A stretch of 64,000 bases of DNA from Pseudomonadota bacterium (GCA_002746565.1 PDPI01000027.1:1-64000); one strand, 5' to 3'; shown: positions 7,779-16,112, counted from the stretch's first letter. The notes: a model not told the origin generated them from the sequence alone. A program made the numbers and translations.

Positions 7779-7820
7779 AAACATTTTGCTTAGGGAAAAG
7801 ATTTTCTAAGCAAAATGTTT
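7779..7820 (+). terminator. Perfect 15-bp hairpin between livJ and livH
   Basis: AAACATTTTGCTTAG (7779-7793) is exactly complementary to CTAAGCAAAATGTTT (7806-7820), with a 12-base loop; the downstream arm ends in GTTTATT. It should attenuate read-through from livJ into livHMGF, giving an excess of binding protein over permease, as is common for such operons. It reads equally well on either strand. Confidence 0.65.
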
Positions 7821-7846
7821 ATTAATACATAAATTTGGGAGAATAT

Positions 7847-8743
7847 ATGGACTTAGGTACATTTATGCAACAAATGGTAAATGGGTTTAGTCTAGGAAGT
7901 ATGTATGCCCTCATAGCCATAGGTTACACCATGGTTTACGGGGTTTTAAGGCTAATTAACTTTGCCCATGGCGATATAATGATGGTTGGTGCTTTTTTAG
8001 GTTTTTTTGCCATGGAAGTTATGGGGTTACCCTTTGTTCCAGCGACACTTTTTGCCATCATAGGAGCTGCCTTACTGGGAGTTTTGACGGATAAGATAGC
8101 TTATAAGCCTTTAAGAGATGCTCCAAAAATCTCACTTCTTATCACAGCTATTGGCGTGAGCTTCTTTTTGGAAAACTTTTTCAATGTGATCTTTGGAGGA
8201 ACTCCAAGGGCCTTTCAAATACCAAGCTACTTAGAGCAACTTATAAATATAAACGGACTTGTTTTTTCGGTGGCATCTTTGATAGTTCCCATAGTAACAC
8301 TTTTGCTTTTGGCTTGCATACTTTATATTTTATATAAAACAAAATATGGTATGGCAATTCGTGCCCTAGCCTTTGATATAAAAACCGTTAGCCTCATGGG
8401 AATAGATGCAAATAAAATCATTGCTATCATCTTTGCTTTAGGCTCGGCCCTTGCAGCCATTGGAGGCGTTTTTTGGGCAGTAAATTACCCAGCGGTTGAA
8501 CCTATGATGGGGGTTTTGATAGGACTTAAAGCCTTCGCAGCAGCTGTGGTTGGAGGCATAGGAAGTGTTGTTGGGGCAGTTCTTGGTGGCTTTATAATAG
8601 GCTTTACCGAGGTTGTTGTTATAGCATTTTATCCAGATCTAGGTGGGTATAAAGATGCCTTTGCCTTTGTGTTTTTGATACTTGTTCTTTTATTTAGACC
8701 TACGGGAATTTTAGGGCAAGATTTTGAAAAGAGTAGATTTTAA
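7847..8743 (+). CDS. livH: Branched-chain amino acid ABC transporter permease LivH
   Basis: A 298-residue inner membrane permease with about eight membrane helices. The opening segment MVNGFSLGSMYALIAIGYTM followed by VYGVLRLINFAHGD is the LivH signature, and GLKAFAAAVVGGIGSVVGAV is the conserved cytoplasmic loop that contacts the ATPases. The ATG at 7847 is preferred because GGGAG (7837-7841) stands five bases before it; a TTG four codons upstream would lack a ribosome site. Together with LivM it forms the membrane channel of the importer. Confidence 0.93.
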   Translation: MDLGTFMQQMVNGFSLGSMYALIAIGYTMVYGVLRLINFAHGDIMMVGAFLGFFAMEVMGLPFVPATLFAIIGAALLGVLTDKIAYKPLRDAPKISLLITAIGVSFFLENFFNVIFGGTPRAFQIPSYLEQLININGLVFSVASLIVPIVTLLLLACILYILYKTKYGMAIRALAFDIKTVSLMGIDANKIIAIIFALGSALAAIGGVFWAVNYPAVEPMMGVLIGLKAFAAAVVGGIGSVVGAVLGGFIIGFTEVVVIAFYPDLGGYKDAFAFVFLILVLLFRPTGILGQDFEKSRF

Positions 8744-8751
8744 GGATTACC

Positions 8752-9780
8752 ATGATAGAAAGAAGACATTTTATAAATCTAACATTTTTTATAGCATCTA
8801 TCTGGTTTATTTGGTTTGCCAATTCTCACTTTGATGAGTACAGCATCCATATTTTAAACAATATTGCCATTTTTATTATCCTAGCAGCAAGTTATAACCT
8901 TATAAATGGTGTTACAGGGCAGTTTTCCCTAGAGCCAAATGGTTTTGTTGCTATTGGAGCCTATGTGGCAGCCTTGCTTTTACTTGGAGAAGATGCGAAA
9001 TCTTATCAGTATGATATAGAAGACCCGTATCCCTTTGTTTTAGCCTTGCATACAACAAACTTTTTGTTTGTACTTTTAGCGGCTGGTTTTGTATCCATGT
9101 TACTTTCTTTGTGTCTATCAGTACCAGTTTTTAGGGTTAGGGGAGATTATCTTGCCATTGTTACTTTAGGTTTTGGCTTTATCATAAGAATATTAGCCAT
9201 AAATAACCCAGAAATAACCAATGGCTCTTTAGGATTAAATGACATTCCCCAGTATTCAAATCTCTACTGGACGGGTGGCATAGCAGTGGTGGCAGTTTTA
9301 GTTATACTAAATACCATTTATTCCAAATATGGAAGAGCCATGAAGGCTGTTAGGGACGATGAGGATGCTGCCATTGCCATGGGGGTAAATACCTTTAAAA
9401 TAAAAACCATAGCCTTTTCCACAAGTGCATTTTTTGAGGGTGTTGGCGGAGCATTACTAGCTTCACTGCTCACAAGTACATCGCCAGATCAGTTTAGTTT
9501 TTTACTTACTTTTCAGCTTCTTATTATCATAGTTTTAGGAGGTCTTGGAAGTACTACTGGATCTATAATCGGAGCTATTTTAGTTATAGGCGGTTCAGAA
9601 TGGCTTAGATTTTTGGATGAGCCAATGCATTTGTTTGGATACATAACCCCAGCCTTACCTGGGCTTAGGATGGTTATATTTTCTCTTATACTCATCTTTG
9701 TTATGTTATTTGCTAGAGAGGGAATCATGGGAAAAAGAGAGCTTAAAGACCTTTTTAGGAAGAAAAGGAAAAATATATGA
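8752..9780 (+). CDS. livM: Branched-chain amino acid ABC transporter permease LivM
   Basis: A 342-residue membrane protein. After a first helix it shows AASYNLINGVTGQFSLEPNG, the LivM signature, then VPVFRVRGDYLAIVTLGFGF and the coupling loop GRAMKAVRDDEDAAIAMGVN. The last motif, the EAA-like loop, docks on LivG/LivF. The C terminus is basic (KDLFRKKRKNI). It starts 8 bases after livH with AAGGAT upstream, and its stop codon overlaps the livG start by 4 bases, so the two are translationally coupled. Length is normal for the family. Confidence 0.92.
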   Translation: MIERRHFINLTFFIASIWFIWFANSHFDEYSIHILNNIAIFIILAASYNLINGVTGQFSLEPNGFVAIGAYVAALLLLGEDAKSYQYDIEDPYPFVLALHTTNFLFVLLAAGFVSMLLSLCLSVPVFRVRGDYLAIVTLGFGFIIRILAINNPEITNGSLGLNDIPQYSNLYWTGGIAVVAVLVILNTIYSKYGRAMKAVRDDEDAAIAMGVNTFKIKTIAFSTSAFFEGVGGALLASLLTSTSPDQFSFLLTFQLLIIIVLGGLGSTTGSIIGAILVIGGSEWLRFLDEPMHLFGYITPALPGLRMVIFSLILIFVMLFAREGIMGKRELKDLFRKKRKNI

Positions 9781-10550
9781 TTTTAGAGCTAAAAAATATA
9801 ACAAAAACTTTCGGGGGTGTTGTTGCTATCTCGGATACTTCCTTTTGCGTACATCCAAAAGAGATCTATGGGATCATAGGACCAAATGGGGCTGGAAAAA
9901 CAACCCTTTTCAATATAATAACAGGAAACTATATAGCCGATGAAGGTAAGGTGCTTTTTAGAAATGGAGATCTAAAAGGTTTAAAACCCCACCAGATAGT
10001 ACGACAAGGTATTGCAAGAACCTTTCAAAATATAAGACTTTTTGAGTCTATGAGTGTGCTTGATAATGTTTTAATAGGCTTTGATTTTCAAACAAGATAT
10101 TCTTTTTTAGAAACCATTTCAAGGTTGCCCCGCTTTTTCAAAGAAGAAAAGAGGATCAAAAAAAGAGCCATGGAAATCCTTGAATATTTTAAGCTAGATC
10201 AATACAAAGACAACCTCGCAACCGATCTAAGTTATGGACAGCAAAGAAAGATAGAAATAGCAAGGGCGCTAGCTACTAATCCCCAAATTTTACTGCTAGA
10301 TGAGCCAGCAGCTGGAATGAACCCTGCTGAAACGGCCGAACTTGCTTCTATTATCACAAAGGCTAGGGAAGATTTTGATTTGGCTATAGTTTTGATTGAG
10401 CACGATATGCCCTTTGTGAATGAGCTTTGCGATAATGTTTTGGTTCTTGATTATGGTAAGGTAATTTTTGAAGGAAAACCAGCCGATGCTATCAAAAATG
10501 AAGAGGTTATAACTGCATATTTAGGAGATTTTATCCATGGTCAAAGTTAG
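9777..10550 (+). CDS. livG: Branched-chain amino acid ABC transporter ATP-binding protein LivG
   Basis: A 257-residue ABC ATPase. Walker A is GPNGAGKTT (about residues 38-46), the Q-loop region is GIARTFQNIRLFESMSVLDN, the ABC signature is LSYGQQRKIEIARAL and Walker B is ILLLDEPAAGMNP, followed by the switch His in VLIEHDM. AARTFQN and the C-terminal EVITAYLGD tail are characteristic of LivG rather than LivF. It works as heterodimer with LivF on the cytoplasmic side. ATGA overlap with livM; its last 14 bases overlap livF. Confidence 0.95.
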   Translation: MILELKNITKTFGGVVAISDTSFCVHPKEIYGIIGPNGAGKTTLFNIITGNYIADEGKVLFRNGDLKGLKPHQIVRQGIARTFQNIRLFESMSVLDNVLIGFDFQTRYSFLETISRLPRFFKEEKRIKKRAMEILEYFKLDQYKDNLATDLSYGQQRKIEIARALATNPQILLLDEPAAGMNPAETAELASIITKAREDFDLAIVLIEHDMPFVNELCDNVLVLDYGKVIFEGKPADAIKNEEVITAYLGDFIHGQS

Positions 10551-11232
10551 AGATTTACATGTATATTATGGTTTGATTGAGGCTGTGAAGGGAATTGATT
10601 TTGATGTGGAAGAAGGAAGCATAGTCTCTCTCATAGGCTCAAACGGAGCAGGAAAAACTTCAACTCTAAGTGCTTTGCTAAATAGCGTAAAAAGAAGTGG
10701 AGAGGTTGTATATGGGGGCTATCATACGGACAAACATAAGACCCATAGCCTTGTGCAAAGGGGTTTAGGGCTAGTGCCAGAGGGTAGAAAAATCTTTATA
10801 AATCTAAGTGTGGAAGAAAACCTAAGAATGGGTGCTTTCAATAATGATGAAAACTATGAGCATCTAAAAGATGCTATGTATGAGCTTTTCCCTAGAATCA
10901 AACAAAAAAGACATCAGATGGCAGGAACCCTAAGTGGTGGTGAGCAACAAATGTTAGCCATTTCTAGAGCACTCATGGGAGAGCCAAAGGTTTTGATGTT
11001 GGATGAACCTTCTTTAGGACTTGCACCAAAGATAGTGGGCGAGGTTTTTGAAACCATTGTTAGGTTAAAAGAAGAGGGCATTACCATACTTTTGGTGGAG
11101 CAAAATGCCTATGCGGCACTTAAAATATCCGACCATGCCTATGTTTTAGAGAATGGAAAAATCGTTATGAATGGAAATGCAAAAGACATGATAGGAAATG
11201 ACGAAATAAAGAAAAAATATTTAGGCGGTTAA
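10537..11232 (+). CDS. livF: Branched-chain amino acid ABC transporter ATP-binding protein LivF
   Basis: A 231-residue ABC ATPase starting VRDLHVYYGLIEAVKGIDFD, a typical LivF start. Walker A is GSNGAGKTS, signature LSGGEQQMLAISRAL, Walker B VLMLDEPSLGLAP, switch LVEQN, which is a LivF hallmark (Gln-Asn instead of His-Asp after LLVE). RGLGLVPEGRKIF is another. The start overlaps livG by 14 bases. It is the last gene of the operon and is followed within 15 bases by a strong terminator. Confidence 0.95.
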   Translation: MVKVRDLHVYYGLIEAVKGIDFDVEEGSIVSLIGSNGAGKTSTLSALLNSVKRSGEVVYGGYHTDKHKTHSLVQRGLGLVPEGRKIFINLSVEENLRMGAFNNDENYEHLKDAMYELFPRIKQKRHQMAGTLSGGEQQMLAISRALMGEPKVLMLDEPSLGLAPKIVGEVFETIVRLKEEGITILLVEQNAYAALKISDHAYVLENGKIVMNGNAKDMIGNDEIKKKYLGG

Positions 11233-11245
11233 GCTTAAAACAAAT

Positions 11246-11290
11246 ACAAAAAGCCCTTATTTAAAATTTGCATCTGAGGGCTTTTTGTTT
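11246..11290 (+). terminator. Rho-independent terminator of the liv operon
   Basis: ACAAAAAGCCCT (11246-11257) pairs with AGGGCTTTTTGT (11277-11288), followed by TT and AAAAAT. The A-rich and T-rich flanks make it potentially bidirectional. Confidence 0.8.
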
Positions 11291-11381
11291 AAAAATATAT
11301 TAAATCCACAACTAGATCTGACTAAAAATTTACTCAATATTCATAAAATATTTACATTATTCTGATAGGATATACTTCTAA

Positions 11382-11577
11382 TACCAAATCAAATAATAGG
11401 TAAATACTATAGGCAAATATAAAAGTATCAGATTGTGAATATTTTTTATAAAATTGTAACTAGTTACTATGATTAAAAAATATTTGCAAGATGGTGCTTT
11501 TATGTTTTAGTATGTTTAAAAAAGTTAAAAAATATTTAAATTGAGTTTATAGTGTTTAGCTATTATTTGATTTGGTA
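11382..11577. mobile_element. MITE-like element with 30-bp terminal inverted repeats
   Basis: The left end starts TACCAAATCAAATAATAG and the right end is its inverse, CTATTATTTGATTTGGTA; the match extends over about 30 bases with only two mismatches (left to about 11411, right from about 11548). The 196-bp interior is very AT-rich and has no reading frame. TA at both outer ends would fit a TA-targeting (IS630/mariner type) transposase, but that is inference. The right half is nearly repeated at 33789-33875. It sits 23 bases before the ccsBA start, so its right end may carry or alter that gene's promoter. Confidence 0.62.
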
Positions 11578-11600
11578 TGATTATCATCAAAGGAAGAAAA

Positions 11601-14600
11601 ATGTCTAATGTTTTAAATAAGCTATTTTCTATAAAAGTAGGTTTAGTTTTATTGCTTGTGTTTGCCCTCTCCTGTGCCGTGGCTACTTTTATAGAAAATG
11701 ACTTTGGAACCCAGAGTGCTTTTGCTCTTGTTTATGGCTCTTGGTGGTTTGGGCTTATACAGCTTTGGCTTGGCATCTTAGTTTTTCACAATATATTTAG
11801 ATTTAATCTTTTGAGAATGGAAAAATTGCCCTCGCTGATGTTTCACTTTAGTTTTATTTTCATACTTTTCGGCTCCATCCTTACTAGATATTATGGTTTT
11901 GAGGGGCTTATGCACATAAGAGAGGGAGCAAAACAAAATCTAGTCTCCTCCGCCACACCCCATGTTCATATAACTAGCAAAAAAGATGGCAAATTGTATT
12001 CCAATAGCAAGGCAAAGCTATTCTCGTTCATAGGTGGAAATTCTTACGATCTAGATCTAGACATAGATGGGAAAACTGCAAATTTTAAATATCTAAACAT
12101 CATCCCAAATGCCACCAAAGAAATCATAAAAGATGAAAATTATCCAGCCATCATCTCCTTGATGATAAGCATGCAAGACAAAAAACCCCTTGAACTTGTT
12201 TTAAGGGAGGGAGAGTTTAGAAAGTTTGATGGTTTTTTCATAGGTTTTAATTCAAAAGAAAAAAATGATTTGCCAAGTTTTAATATAAGCTTGGATGATG
12301 GAAAGTTTTATTTTAGTTCAAATAAAAAAACCTCATGGTATAAGATGAGCGATGGCTCTAAGGGCGAATATGAGGCAGATAAAAAAATCCCTTTCCTAAG
12401 CAAACAATTATATGGCATAGAAGATATCAGCATAGTTCCAAAAAAACTTTTTCAACATGGTAAACAAACCTTTGTGAGTGGCAAAGAGGGATTCAAAAAC
12501 CAAACTCCAACTGCCCTTATAGGACTTTTAAATTATGATGGAAAAAGCAAAGAGGTCGCCCTTTTAAAATTTGGCTCCCAAGGAATGACAGAAAAGGTAA
12601 GCTTATCAGATCAAACATTTTCTTTAAGATGGGGTGCAAAAATGTATGAACTCCCTTTTTCTTTGGAGCTTATAGATTTTCAACTCGACCGATATCCTGG
12701 CTCTATGTCCCCATCATCTTACGCTAGTGAGGTTAAGGTTTTAGATGCAAAAGATAATATAAATATGCCCTTTAGGATTTACATGAACCATGTTTTAGAC
12801 TATAAGGGTTTTAGGTTTTTCCAATCTTCATATGATAGGGATGAGGGTGGAACCATCTTATCTGTAAACAAAGATCCAGGAAAAATTCCCACTTATATAG
12901 GTTATTTTTTACTATTTTTGGGTTTATTTTTAAATATCATAAATCCTAAAAGTAGATTTAGAAAACTTGCCATGCAGGTAAATAAAAACACCCTATCAAA
13001 AACCACATCTTTGCTTTTATTTGCCTTTATGATTTTAGGAGGCAATACCCTAAATGCTTCGCCTTTGCCCACTTATGATAAAGAGCATGCAAATTTATTT
13101 GGAACCATTTTAGCCCAAAGTGTCGATGGCAGGATAAAGCCCGTAGATACTATATCTCATGAGGTTTTATCTAAGGTTGCAAGATCTTCAGATCTAAAAG
13201 GTCAAAATGCAAACCAAGTTCTACTAGGAATGCTAACAAATCCTGCGTCTTGGCAACAGGTGCCCATGATCAAAATTCATCATAGAGAACTTAAAAAATT
13301 GCTTGGTATTGATCAAAAAGCCAAATACGCTTCCTTTGATGACTTTTTTGAAAAAGATGGGGATAAAAGGTATAAGCTTATAGGCAAAATAGAAAGGGCA
13401 AAGCGAAAAAAACCTTCCGATCTAAATACTTTTGATAAGGATTTGATAAAGGTTGATGAGAGATTAAACGTGTGTTATCTTGTTTATACGGGGGAGCTTT
13501 TAAAAATATTTCCACGCATCGGAGACAAACATAAAACTTGGCTTTCTCCAAATTCGGCTTTAATGTATCTTCCAAAGAGCCAAAGTTCTCAAATCCAAGA
13601 AATGCTAGAAGAATATTTTGATGGAGTAAGACATGGGGTAAAAACAGGGGATTGGAAGAGGGCCGATAGTGGGGTAGAGAGGATAAAAACCTACCAAAAG
13701 CAGTATGCAAGCAGTATAATTCCAAGTCAAAATAAGGTGTATGCGGAGATATATTTTAACAATTTTCAGATATTTTTCAAGCTTTTTCCAGTGTATTTGC
13801 TCTTAGGATTCTTGTTATTGTTTAGCATCTTGTTTAAGATTTTTATTCCATCTATGAATCTAAAAATATTAAACAACCTCGTCCTAAAAGCTTTCATGAT
13901 AGCATTTGTTGTCCATACCATAGGGCTTGGAATGCGATGGTATATCTCAGGTCATGCTCCTTGGAGTGATGGTTATGAATCCATGGTGTATATAGCTTGG
14001 GCTTTGGCTTTAGCAGGTATATTATTTTCCAAAAAATCGCCCATTTCTTTGGCGCTAACGGCTATTTTAGCGGGAGTTTTCCTTTTTGTTGCCCATCTTT
14101 CTTGGATGGACCCCCAGATCACAAATCTAGTTCCAGTTTTAAAATCCTATTGGCTAACCATACATGTATCCATCATCACCGCAAGTTACGGCTTTTTGGG
14201 GCTTTGTTCCTTGCTTGGATTTTTTACTTTGGTATTATTTATCCTTCGTAGTTCAAAGAAAAATGACAGCAAAGGCTTAGCAATCGACAGCCATATAAAA
14301 GAAGCAAGCAAGATAAATGAAATGTCCATGATCCTAGGGCTCTCCCTTTTAACCATAGGAAATTTCCTAGGCGGAATCTGGGCAAATGAAAGCTGGGGCA
14401 GATACTGGGGCTGGGATGCTAAGGAAACTTGGGCATTGATATCTATCCTAATCTACGCAGCCGTAGTCCACATGAGATTCATCCCAAAACTAAACAACCA
14501 ATACGCCTTTGCCGTAGCCTCAACCTTTGCCTATTGGTCTATCATAATGACATACTTTGGAGTAAATTTCTACCTCTCAGGAATGCACTCTTACGCTTCA

Positions 14601-14705
14601 GGAGACCCAATCCCAATTCCAATTTATGTACCTATAATAGCTGGAATTATGCTTTTATTTTCGGTGCTAGCGTATTTTAAGAGGAAAATTGGATCTAGGT
14701 TGTAA
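11601..14705 (+). CDS. ccsBA: Fused ResB-CcsA cytochrome c synthase (System II)
   Basis: A 1034-residue multi-spanning membrane protein joining ResB/CcsB (about residues 1-470) to CcsA (about 690-1034). The N part begins with MSNVLNKLFSIKVGLVLLLV and contains FHFSFIFILFGSILTRYYGF and a large periplasmic domain. The C part carries the heme-binding WWD-type motif ANESWGRYWGWDAKETWAL near residue 930 and conserved His in HTIGLGMRWYISGHAPW and VHMRF. It exports heme and ligates it to CxxCH motifs of c-type cytochromes in the periplasm, for example the tetraheme protein at 33304. Fusion is the normal form in Campylobacterota. The ATG at 11601 follows AAAGGAAG with ideal spacing, better than the ATG at 11577, which lies in the end of the MITE-like repeat. 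Confidence 0.93.
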   Translation: MSNVLNKLFSIKVGLVLLLVFALSCAVATFIENDFGTQSAFALVYGSWWFGLIQLWLGILVFHNIFRFNLLRMEKLPSLMFHFSFIFILFGSILTRYYGFEGLMHIREGAKQNLVSSATPHVHITSKKDGKLYSNSKAKLFSFIGGNSYDLDLDIDGKTANFKYLNIIPNATKEIIKDENYPAIISLMISMQDKKPLELVLREGEFRKFDGFFIGFNSKEKNDLPSFNISLDDGKFYFSSNKKTSWYKMSDGSKGEYEADKKIPFLSKQLYGIEDISIVPKKLFQHGKQTFVSGKEGFKNQTPTALIGLLNYDGKSKEVALLKFGSQGMTEKVSLSDQTFSLRWGAKMYELPFSLELIDFQLDRYPGSMSPSSYASEVKVLDAKDNINMPFRIYMNHVLDYKGFRFFQSSYDRDEGGTILSVNKDPGKIPTYIGYFLLFLGLFLNIINPKSRFRKLAMQVNKNTLSKTTSLLLFAFMILGGNTLNASPLPTYDKEHANLFGTILAQSVDGRIKPVDTISHEVLSKVARSSDLKGQNANQVLLGMLTNPASWQQVPMIKIHHRELKKLLGIDQKAKYASFDDFFEKDGDKRYKLIGKIERAKRKKPSDLNTFDKDLIKVDERLNVCYLVYTGELLKIFPRIGDKHKTWLSPNSALMYLPKSQSSQIQEMLEEYFDGVRHGVKTGDWKRADSGVERIKTYQKQYASSIIPSQNKVYAEIYFNNFQIFFKLFPVYLLLGFLLLFSILFKIFIPSMNLKILNNLVLKAFMIAFVVHTIGLGMRWYISGHAPWSDGYESMVYIAWALALAGILFSKKSPISLALTAILAGVFLFVAHLSWMDPQITNLVPVLKSYWLTIHVSIITASYGFLGLCSLLGFFTLVLFILRSSKKNDSKGLAIDSHIKEASKINEMSMILGLSLLTIGNFLGGIWANESWGRYWGWDAKETWALISILIYAAVVHMRFIPKLNNQYAFAVASTFAYWSIIMTYFGVNFYLSGMHSYASGDPIPIPIYVPIIAGIMLLFSVLAYFKRKIGSRL

Positions 14706-14778
14706 TTAAATTTAAACAAGGGGGAAATATTTTGAAAATTTGAAAATGTTTTTAGGGTATTTCCAGATTTTAGATGCT

Positions 14779-14800
14779 TAGCTTCTAAAGCTACTTTTTT
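14779..14800 (+). terminator. Short intrinsic terminator after ccsBA
   Basis: TAGCTT and AAGCTA form a six-pair stem with a three-base loop, followed by CTTTTTT. Confidence 0.55.
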
Positions 14801-14842
14801 GCTATTTATAGTGGGCGATTGAAACGTTAAAAGTGTCGGGTT

Positions 14843-15133
14843 TTAAAAAAGGGTGTTATGGCTTCCGGGCCTTATGCAGGTTAGGACTAGGATTTCATCA
14901 TCTTTTTTATAGATTAAGAGTAAGTCGGGCTTAATATGGCATTCTTTATAGCCTTTAAAATTGCCTTTTAAAAAGTGGTCTTTATGTTTTGGTACCAAAT
15001 CTTTACCACTTAGCAAGATTTCGATAACCTCATCGACTAATAAAATGTCCTTTGTTTTAGATATTTTTTTGTATTGTTTGTCAAATCTTGATGAAGTTTC
15101 AAGTCTATACACCCATTGCCTTTTTGTATTCAT
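14843..15133 (-). CDS. YafQ/RelE-family mRNA interferase toxin
   Basis: A 96-residue basic protein. The core HKDHFLKGNFKGYKECHIKP followed by DLLLIYK and the ending LTCIRPGSHNTLF match the YafQ branch of RelE toxins, including the His residues (HKDH, CHI, GSH) and the Asp used in catalysis. Such toxins cut mRNA at the ribosome when their antitoxin is lost. The start overlaps the antitoxin gene by 29 bases. No good ribosome site stands before the ATG at 15133, so translation is probably coupled to the antitoxin; an in-frame start further in cannot be excluded. The residues look intact. Confidence 0.85.
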   Translation of the reverse strand: MNTKRQWVYRLETSSRFDKQYKKISKTKDILLVDEVIEILLSGKDLVPKHKDHFLKGNFKGYKECHIKPDLLLIYKKDDEILVLTCIRPGSHNTLF

Positions 15134-15311
15134 CTAAGTTATTGTATGTTTTTGTTAAACCTTTTGCTTTTTCATCCTCATATTCTTTTATGGCTTGTGT
15201 GGCTTCATCCTCTTTTATGATTTGCATCTTATCTTTTAGTATAAAAGGTTTTAGCAAGATCTCAAGGGCATTTAATGTTTCGTGGTTTATATTTGTTATG
15301 GTTACATTCAT
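15105..15311 (-). CDS. Antitoxin partner of the YafQ-like toxin
   Basis: A 68-residue acidic/basic helical protein, MNVTITNINHETLNALEILL at its start and YNNLDEYKKAMGV at its end. It lies directly upstream of and overlaps the YafQ-like toxin gene, the standard order for RelB/DinJ-type antitoxins, which bind toxin with their C-terminal half and repress their own promoter with the N-terminal half. AAGGC lies upstream of the ATG. No canonical ribbon-helix-helix signature is obvious to me, so the call rests on size, position and overlap. Confidence 0.75.
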   Translation of the reverse strand: MNVTITNINHETLNALEILLKPFILKDKMQIIKEDEATQAIKEYEDEKAKGLTKTYNNLDEYKKAMGV

Positions 15312-15394
15312 CTCATAAGCCTTTTATTTTTGATTATTATAGCAAAAAACGAAAAATAATGTAAATTAAAGTTGGAGAGCTTTTTTGGAACTAC

Positions 15395-15404
15395 CTAACG
15401 AGTC
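15395..15404 (-). pseudogene. Fossil 5' end of a tRNA-Lys gene
   Basis: CTAACGAGTC is the complement of the first ten bases of the tRNA-Lys genes in this cluster. It is followed by exactly the same 11-base spacer and the same tRNA-Asp as at 16014-16111; the whole 98-base block is identical. The rest of this tRNA-Lys copy is gone, which marks the edge of a duplication. Confidence 0.65.
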
Positions 15405-15415
15405 AATAAAAAAGA

Positions 15416-15492
15416 TGGCGCGGCGGACGGGACTTGAACCCGCGACCCCCGGCGTGACAGGCCGGTATTCTAACCAACTAAACTACCGCCGC
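15416..15492 (-). tRNA. tRNA-Asp (GTC), copy 1
   Basis: The minus strand folds as a standard cloverleaf with acceptor stem GCGGCGG/CCGCCGC, discriminator G and an encoded CCA end. The anticodon loop is CTGTCAC with anticodon GTC, and the T arm is CGCGGGTTCAAGTCCCG. Its sequence is identical to copy 2 at 16035-16111. A T-rich tract (TCTTTTTTATT) follows and may end the transcript. Confidence 0.95.
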
Positions 15493-15497
15493 AAAAA

Positions 15498-15573
15498 TGG
15501 TGGTCGCTATAAGACTCGAACTTATGACATCCACCTTGTAAGGGTGGCGCTCTACCAACTGAGCTAAGCGACC
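15498..15573 (-). tRNA. tRNA-Val (TAC)
   Basis: Cloverleaf on the minus strand: acceptor GGTCGCT/AGCGACC, D arm AGCTCAGTTGGTAGAGC, anticodon loop CTTACAA with anticodon TAC, T arm with GTTCGAGTC, discriminator A and encoded CCA. It is five bases from tRNA-Asp copy 1, so both come from one precursor. An eight-base remnant of a second tRNA-Val remains at 16113-16120. Confidence 0.95.
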
Positions 15574-15579
15574 AGGGTT

Positions 15580-15717
15580 CGGAAAACGGAGAACGGATTA
15601 CGGAAAACGGATAGTAAAGTAAGCGTTGCATAGCAACGCCATTTATTTAACAAAAAGCAAGGCAAAGCCCTGCATACTTTGAAATTCCGTTTTCCGTAAT
15701 CCGTTTTCAGTTTTCCG
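15580..15717. repeat. Heptamer-armed inverted repeat between tRNA-Val and tRNA-Glu
   Basis: The left arm is five successive heptamers, each starting CGGA: CGGAAAA, CGGAGAA, CGGATTA, CGGAAAA, CGGATAG (15580-15614). The right arm (15685-15717) is the same kind of array on the other strand, so the two arms pair. Inside are two hairpins, GCGTTGCATAGCAACGC and GCAAGGC..GCCCTGC. No reading frame of substance. It fills the whole spacer between two tRNA genes. Confidence 0.85.
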
Positions 15718-15720
15718 CAC

Positions 15721-15796
15721 TGGCGACCCCTAAAGGATTTGAACCTTTGTTTTTGCCATGAAAGGGCAATGTCCTGAGCCACTAGACGAAGGGGTC
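15721..15796 (-). tRNA. tRNA-Glu (TTC)
   Basis: Minus-strand cloverleaf with acceptor GACCCCT/AGGGGTC, discriminator G and encoded CCA. Anticodon stem TTGCC/GGCAA with loop CTTTCAT gives anticodon TTC. T arm AAAGGTTCAAATCCTTT. Flanked on both sides by heptamer-armed repeats. Confidence 0.95.
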
Positions 15797-15800
15797 AGGG

Positions 15801-15945
15801 GATCAGAACACTGATTGCGGATTACGGAAAACGGATAACTAGTAAAGTAGCGTTGCTTTGCAACGCAATTCATTTAAATAAAAGCACTTTGTTAAAAGTG
15901 CATACCCCAAAATCCCGTCTTCCGTAATCCGTTCTCTGTTTTCCG
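15801..15945. repeat. Heptamer-armed inverted repeat between tRNA-Glu and tRNA-Lys
   Basis: The same type of element as 15580-15717. The left arm keeps CGGATTA, CGGAAAA and CGGATAA, followed by CTAGTAAAGTAGC; the hairpin is GCGTTGCTTTGCAACGC; the right arm is TCCGTAATCCGTTCTCTGTT plus TTCCG. A second small hairpin, GCACTTTGTTAAAAGTGC, lies inside. ATCAGAACACTGAT at its left edge forms another short palindrome. Confidence 0.8.
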
Positions 15946-15947
15946 AA

Positions 15948-16023
15948 TGGTGACCCGTGTTGGATTCGAACCAACGGCCACCTCCTTAAAAGGGAGATGC
16001 TCTACCGGCTGAGCTAACGAGTC
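15948..16023 (-). tRNA. tRNA-Lys (TTT), copy 1
   Basis: Minus-strand cloverleaf with acceptor GACTCGT/ACGGGTC (one G-T pair), D arm AGCTCAGCCGGTAGAGC, anticodon loop CTTTTAA with anticodon TTT, T arm with GGTTCGAATCC, discriminator A and encoded CCA. Identical to copy 2 at 16265-16340. It lies 11 bases before tRNA-Asp copy 2 on the plus coordinate, the same spacing as the fossil Lys end has to tRNA-Asp copy 1. Confidence 0.95.
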
Positions 16024-16034
16024 AATAAAAAAGA

Positions 16035-16111
16035 TGGCGCGGCGGACGGGACTTGAACCCGCGACCCCCGGCGTGACAGGCCGGTATTCTAACCAACTAA
16101 ACTACCGCCGC
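16035..16111 (-). tRNA. tRNA-Asp (GTC), copy 2
   Basis: Identical over its whole length to tRNA-Asp copy 1, including the encoded CCA. It is followed (plus coordinate) by AAGCGACC, an eight-base remnant of the 5' end of a tRNA-Val, and then by a heptamer-armed repeat. This shows it came from the same Asp-Val-repeat block as copy 1. Confidence 0.95.
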
Positions 16112-16112
16112 A

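Noticed and set aside
15385..15782. Open frames across the tRNA cluster
   Set aside because: They are translations of tRNA genes and repeat spacers on either strand, with no ribosome site or protein-like composition.
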